Of a DNA stretch of 64,000 nt, positions 62,566 to 64,000 are shown piece by piece. Origin of the DNA: Paenibacillus sp. BIHB 4019 (GTDB taxonomy: Bacteria > Bacillota > Bacilli > Paenibacillales > Paenibacillaceae); the NCBI RefSeq assembly GCF_002741035.1, contig NZ_CP016808.1:6372501-6436500 (forward strand). Direction: 5' to 3'. Both the position numbers and the translations under genes were made by a program. Within the stretch, counting starts at the first letter, position 1; the number at the start of each line of letters is the position of its first letter. Under the pieces are notes generated by a model. It saw only the letters and a list, made by a program, of their open reading frames with translations, searched no databases and was not told the origin of the DNA.

Positions 62566-63238
62566 AGCCGCTATTCCTCCTTAGAAGCGATAATTTGACG
62601 CATGCCGCGACAAGCGGACTGAGCCTGTAGTTAAACTGTGCGCCTGGCTGAATGTCCGGCTCCGCCTCCTCCTGCGTCCACATCGTCTTCAAATCGAAGG
62701 CGCCGAATATTTTTAGACGCTCCGCCTTGGTCCATATGCTTTCGTCATTTACCGAGATTGAGGCGCAGGGGCCGAAGCCAAGCTCCGTGAAATCCAGCAC
62801 CAGCACGGGTGATTTGTGCAGCTTAGGCTGTAGCTCTTGCTCAATGCGGGGCAAGCTGTCCCACGTCACCGTCACCTTATCGAAGCCTTGCTGCACATCA
62901 GAATCCGTGACCAGCCCTATCCCGAGCCAGCTCGCAAAACGCTGATCCTGCTCGCTTGCTTCCTCCAGGCGCGTCAGCGAGCCATGGACGATATCCTGCC
63001 CCCAAAGCGCGGCATGCACCGCGCCCGTATAGCTGTTGAACAAGGAAACATATTTGCTTTGTGTCAGCTTGCCGATGCTTTTTTCTAGCCCCTTGAGCTC
63101 ACTCTCATTTTTTTCAATACTCATGATGACGCCCGAATTCAGCACACGGGATAAAACAAAGGAAAGAGAAAAATATTGCTCCTTTTTGATTACTGGTGTC
63201 ACCTTCTCTGGAGCTGTAATAATTGTCGTATGGGCCAT
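62555..63238 (-). CDS. Short DegT-like protein without the PLP-lysine motif (uncharacterised)
   Basis: 227 residues from ATG 63238 (MAHTTIITAPEKVTPVIKKE), with AAAGGAG upstream. The N-terminal part resembles the start of DegT aminotransferases (KLTQSKYVSLFNSYTGAVHA at ~55-75), the middle VLVLDFTELGFGPCASI may equal the Asp segment, and FNYRLSPLVAACVKLSLLRR matches the DegT NYR motif. The Lys-x-x-GEGG loop is not present and the protein is about half size. It may be an inactive subunit or partner of the full aminotransferase next to it. The resemblance is by eye and should be tested by profile search. Confidence 0.7.
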   Translation of the reverse strand: MAHTTIITAPEKVTPVIKKEQYFSLSFVLSRVLNSGVIMSIEKNESELKGLEKSIGKLTQSKYVSLFNSYTGAVHAALWGQDIVHGSLTRLEEASEQDQRFASWLGIGLVTDSDVQQGFDKVTVTWDSLPRIEQELQPKLHKSPVLVLDFTELGFGPCASISVNDESIWTKAERLKIFGAFDLKTMWTQEEAEPDIQPGAQFNYRLSPLVAACVKLSLLRRNSGYEN

Positions 63239-63283
63239 CGCCGATTCTCCTTTATCCGCAGCTTGTTTTCGTGGTTCATTGTT

Positions 63284-63325
63284 CTTGTTTCATGGATTTT
63301 GTTTCATGGTCCTTGTTTCATGGTG
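63284..63325 (-). repeat. Three 14-bp tandem repeats upstream of the short DegT-like gene
   Basis: Units CTTGTTTCATGGAT, TTTGTTTCATGGTC and CTTGTTTCATGGTG in a 130-bp gap between the lysX-like stop and the next start. No LysW-sized ORF with an acidic EDWGE end is found in this gap. Confidence 0.75.
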
Positions 63326-63367
63326 CATGGTTCGCCGTTTAACTGGAACTCAATCATCTAAATTGCG

Positions 63368-64000
63368 TTAGGCGTTAACCTCCTGCCTCGTCCTGGAGGC
63401 CAATTTCCCCTGCAAATAAAGCGCGATATGAGCGGCTACATCGACGCCATGTATTTTCCAAGACTTCGAAAACTCCGGGTTTTGATTAACCTCGCATACG
63501 AGATAGCGTTTATTTTGATAGTCATAAAATAAATCCAGACCGTAGATGCCTTCGCCGAGCACCTCAGTCAGCTTGCTGCAAATCGATTCTATTTCCTTAT
63601 TGACAGCAATTGGTTCAACCTCAGCTCCCAAATGCGTATTCGTCTTCCAATTGTCGACCGACACCCGGCGAAACGCTACGATTGGCTTGCGGCCGACAAT
63701 GACAACGCGAATATCATAATCCCCCTTGTCCACGTATTCCTGTACGAGTACTGGAAAGGACTGCTGGGTCGGATCAAGCGATTCCCGTGCCGCAATCCAG
63801 CCATCTAGGCATTCCTTGCCGACAATGCGGGCAATGCCCCTTCCCCAGGAGGAGCTGGGCGGCTTGATGACAAATATGTTGCCAAAATCCTCGAACGATT
63901 CGAGGATCTTGTCTGCTGTAAAGGCGACTTTGAAGCGGGGCTGTGGAATGTTATGCTTTTGGAACACGATTGCTTGATGAATTTTATTTGTGCAAATGTT
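63368..64000 (-). CDS. lysX: LysX/ArgX-type carrier-protein-glutamate (or aminoadipate) ligase, 5' end beyond the window
   Basis: RimK-like ATP-grasp ligase that couples an amino acid to the C-terminal Glu of the carrier protein LysW. The frame is open to base 64000, so the N-terminal ~60-70 residues are missing; the internal start at 63967 is not the real one. Features are NIFVIKPPSSSWGRGIARIV (ATP), LVQEYVDKGDYDIRVVIVGR, NWKTNTHLGAEVEPIAVN (substrate and TNT-like motif), EGIYGLDLFYD and YLVCEVNQNPEFSKSWKIHG (Mg2+ ligands). The C-terminus is SRTRQEVNA. First visible gene of the operon. Confidence 0.9.
   Translation of the reverse strand, partial: NICTNKIHQAIVFQKHNIPQPRFKVAFTADKILESFEDFGNIFVIKPPSSSWGRGIARIVGKECLDGWIAARESLDPTQQSFPVLVQEYVDKGDYDIRVVIVGRKPIVAFRRVSVDNWKTNTHLGAEVEPIAVNKEIESICSKLTEVLGEGIYGLDLFYDYQNKRYLVCEVNQNPEFSKSWKIHGVDVAAHIALYLQGKLASRTRQEVNA

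Noticed and set aside
1..64000. CRISPR arrays, tRNA or rRNA genes, insertion sequences
   Set aside because: No regularly spaced repeat-spacer pattern, no cloverleaf ending in a T-loop sequence, no rRNA-like segment and no transposase were seen on either strand.

Overview
The window reads as the chromosome of a Paenibacillus-like member of the Bacillales. Supporting marks are the Bacillales-type gene order (rqcH, a Ca2+ P-type ATPase, remA, gmk, rpoZ, coaBC, priA; ylbF-ylbG; acsA divergent from acuA-acuC; the yuaF-floT pair), strong GGAGG ribosome binding sites, frequent TTG/GTG starts, and typical rho-independent terminators.

Layout. 1-2.5 kb: coaBC and the start of priA (minus strand). 2.5-16.1 kb: an accessory block that separates coaBC-priA from rpoZ. 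It holds a J-like membrane protein, a secreted glycine-repeat protein, the lactate operon lutABC with its FadR-type regulator, and a rhamnose operon (rhaEW, an ASRT-like protein, rhaI, rhaB, DeoR regulator). 16.1-23.4 kb: rpoZ, gmk, remA, a homocysteine methyltransferase/MTHFR fusion, dapF and the Ca2+ ATPase. 23.5-46 kb: mostly housekeeping genes (rqcH, PHP phosphoesterase, LysR regulator, ylbF/ylbG, XPB-type helicase pair, M20 amidohydrolase, yugN, ftsW, Asp23, caxA, ylaN, an HPr-like protein, an M29 aminopeptidase, a lipoprotein, a GAF-GGDEF cyclase, rpsD, floT-yuaF). 46-53.4 kb: a class A PBP, acsA, acuA and acuC. 53.5-64 kb: a tightly overlapping minus-strand operon that runs off the right edge.

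The most interesting region is 54.1-64 kb. It encodes a LysX-type ATP-grasp ligase, a DegT-like short protein, a DegT aminotransferase, an ArgC/LysY reductase, a LysZ kinase fused to a LysK peptidase, both halves of a split transketolase, an MFS exporter and a BacD-like ATP-grasp ligase. This set matches amino-group-carrier-protein (LysW) chemistry redirected to secondary metabolism, as known from Streptomyces (DADH and vazabitide type). Glutamate on a carrier would be phosphorylated, reduced to a semialdehyde, extended by C2 with transketolase, aminated, released, ligated and exported. The carrier gene itself is not in the window and probably lies just beyond base 64000.

The second notable signal is a ~100-bp two-hairpin repeat, tandem three times between yuaF and floT (45241-45540) and once more at 17593-17694. 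Its stems change sequence but keep pairing, which suggests selection on RNA or DNA structure. In the accessory block, rhamnose is degraded to L-lactaldehyde and L-lactate by RhaEW, and the adjacent lutABC can oxidise that lactate to pyruvate.
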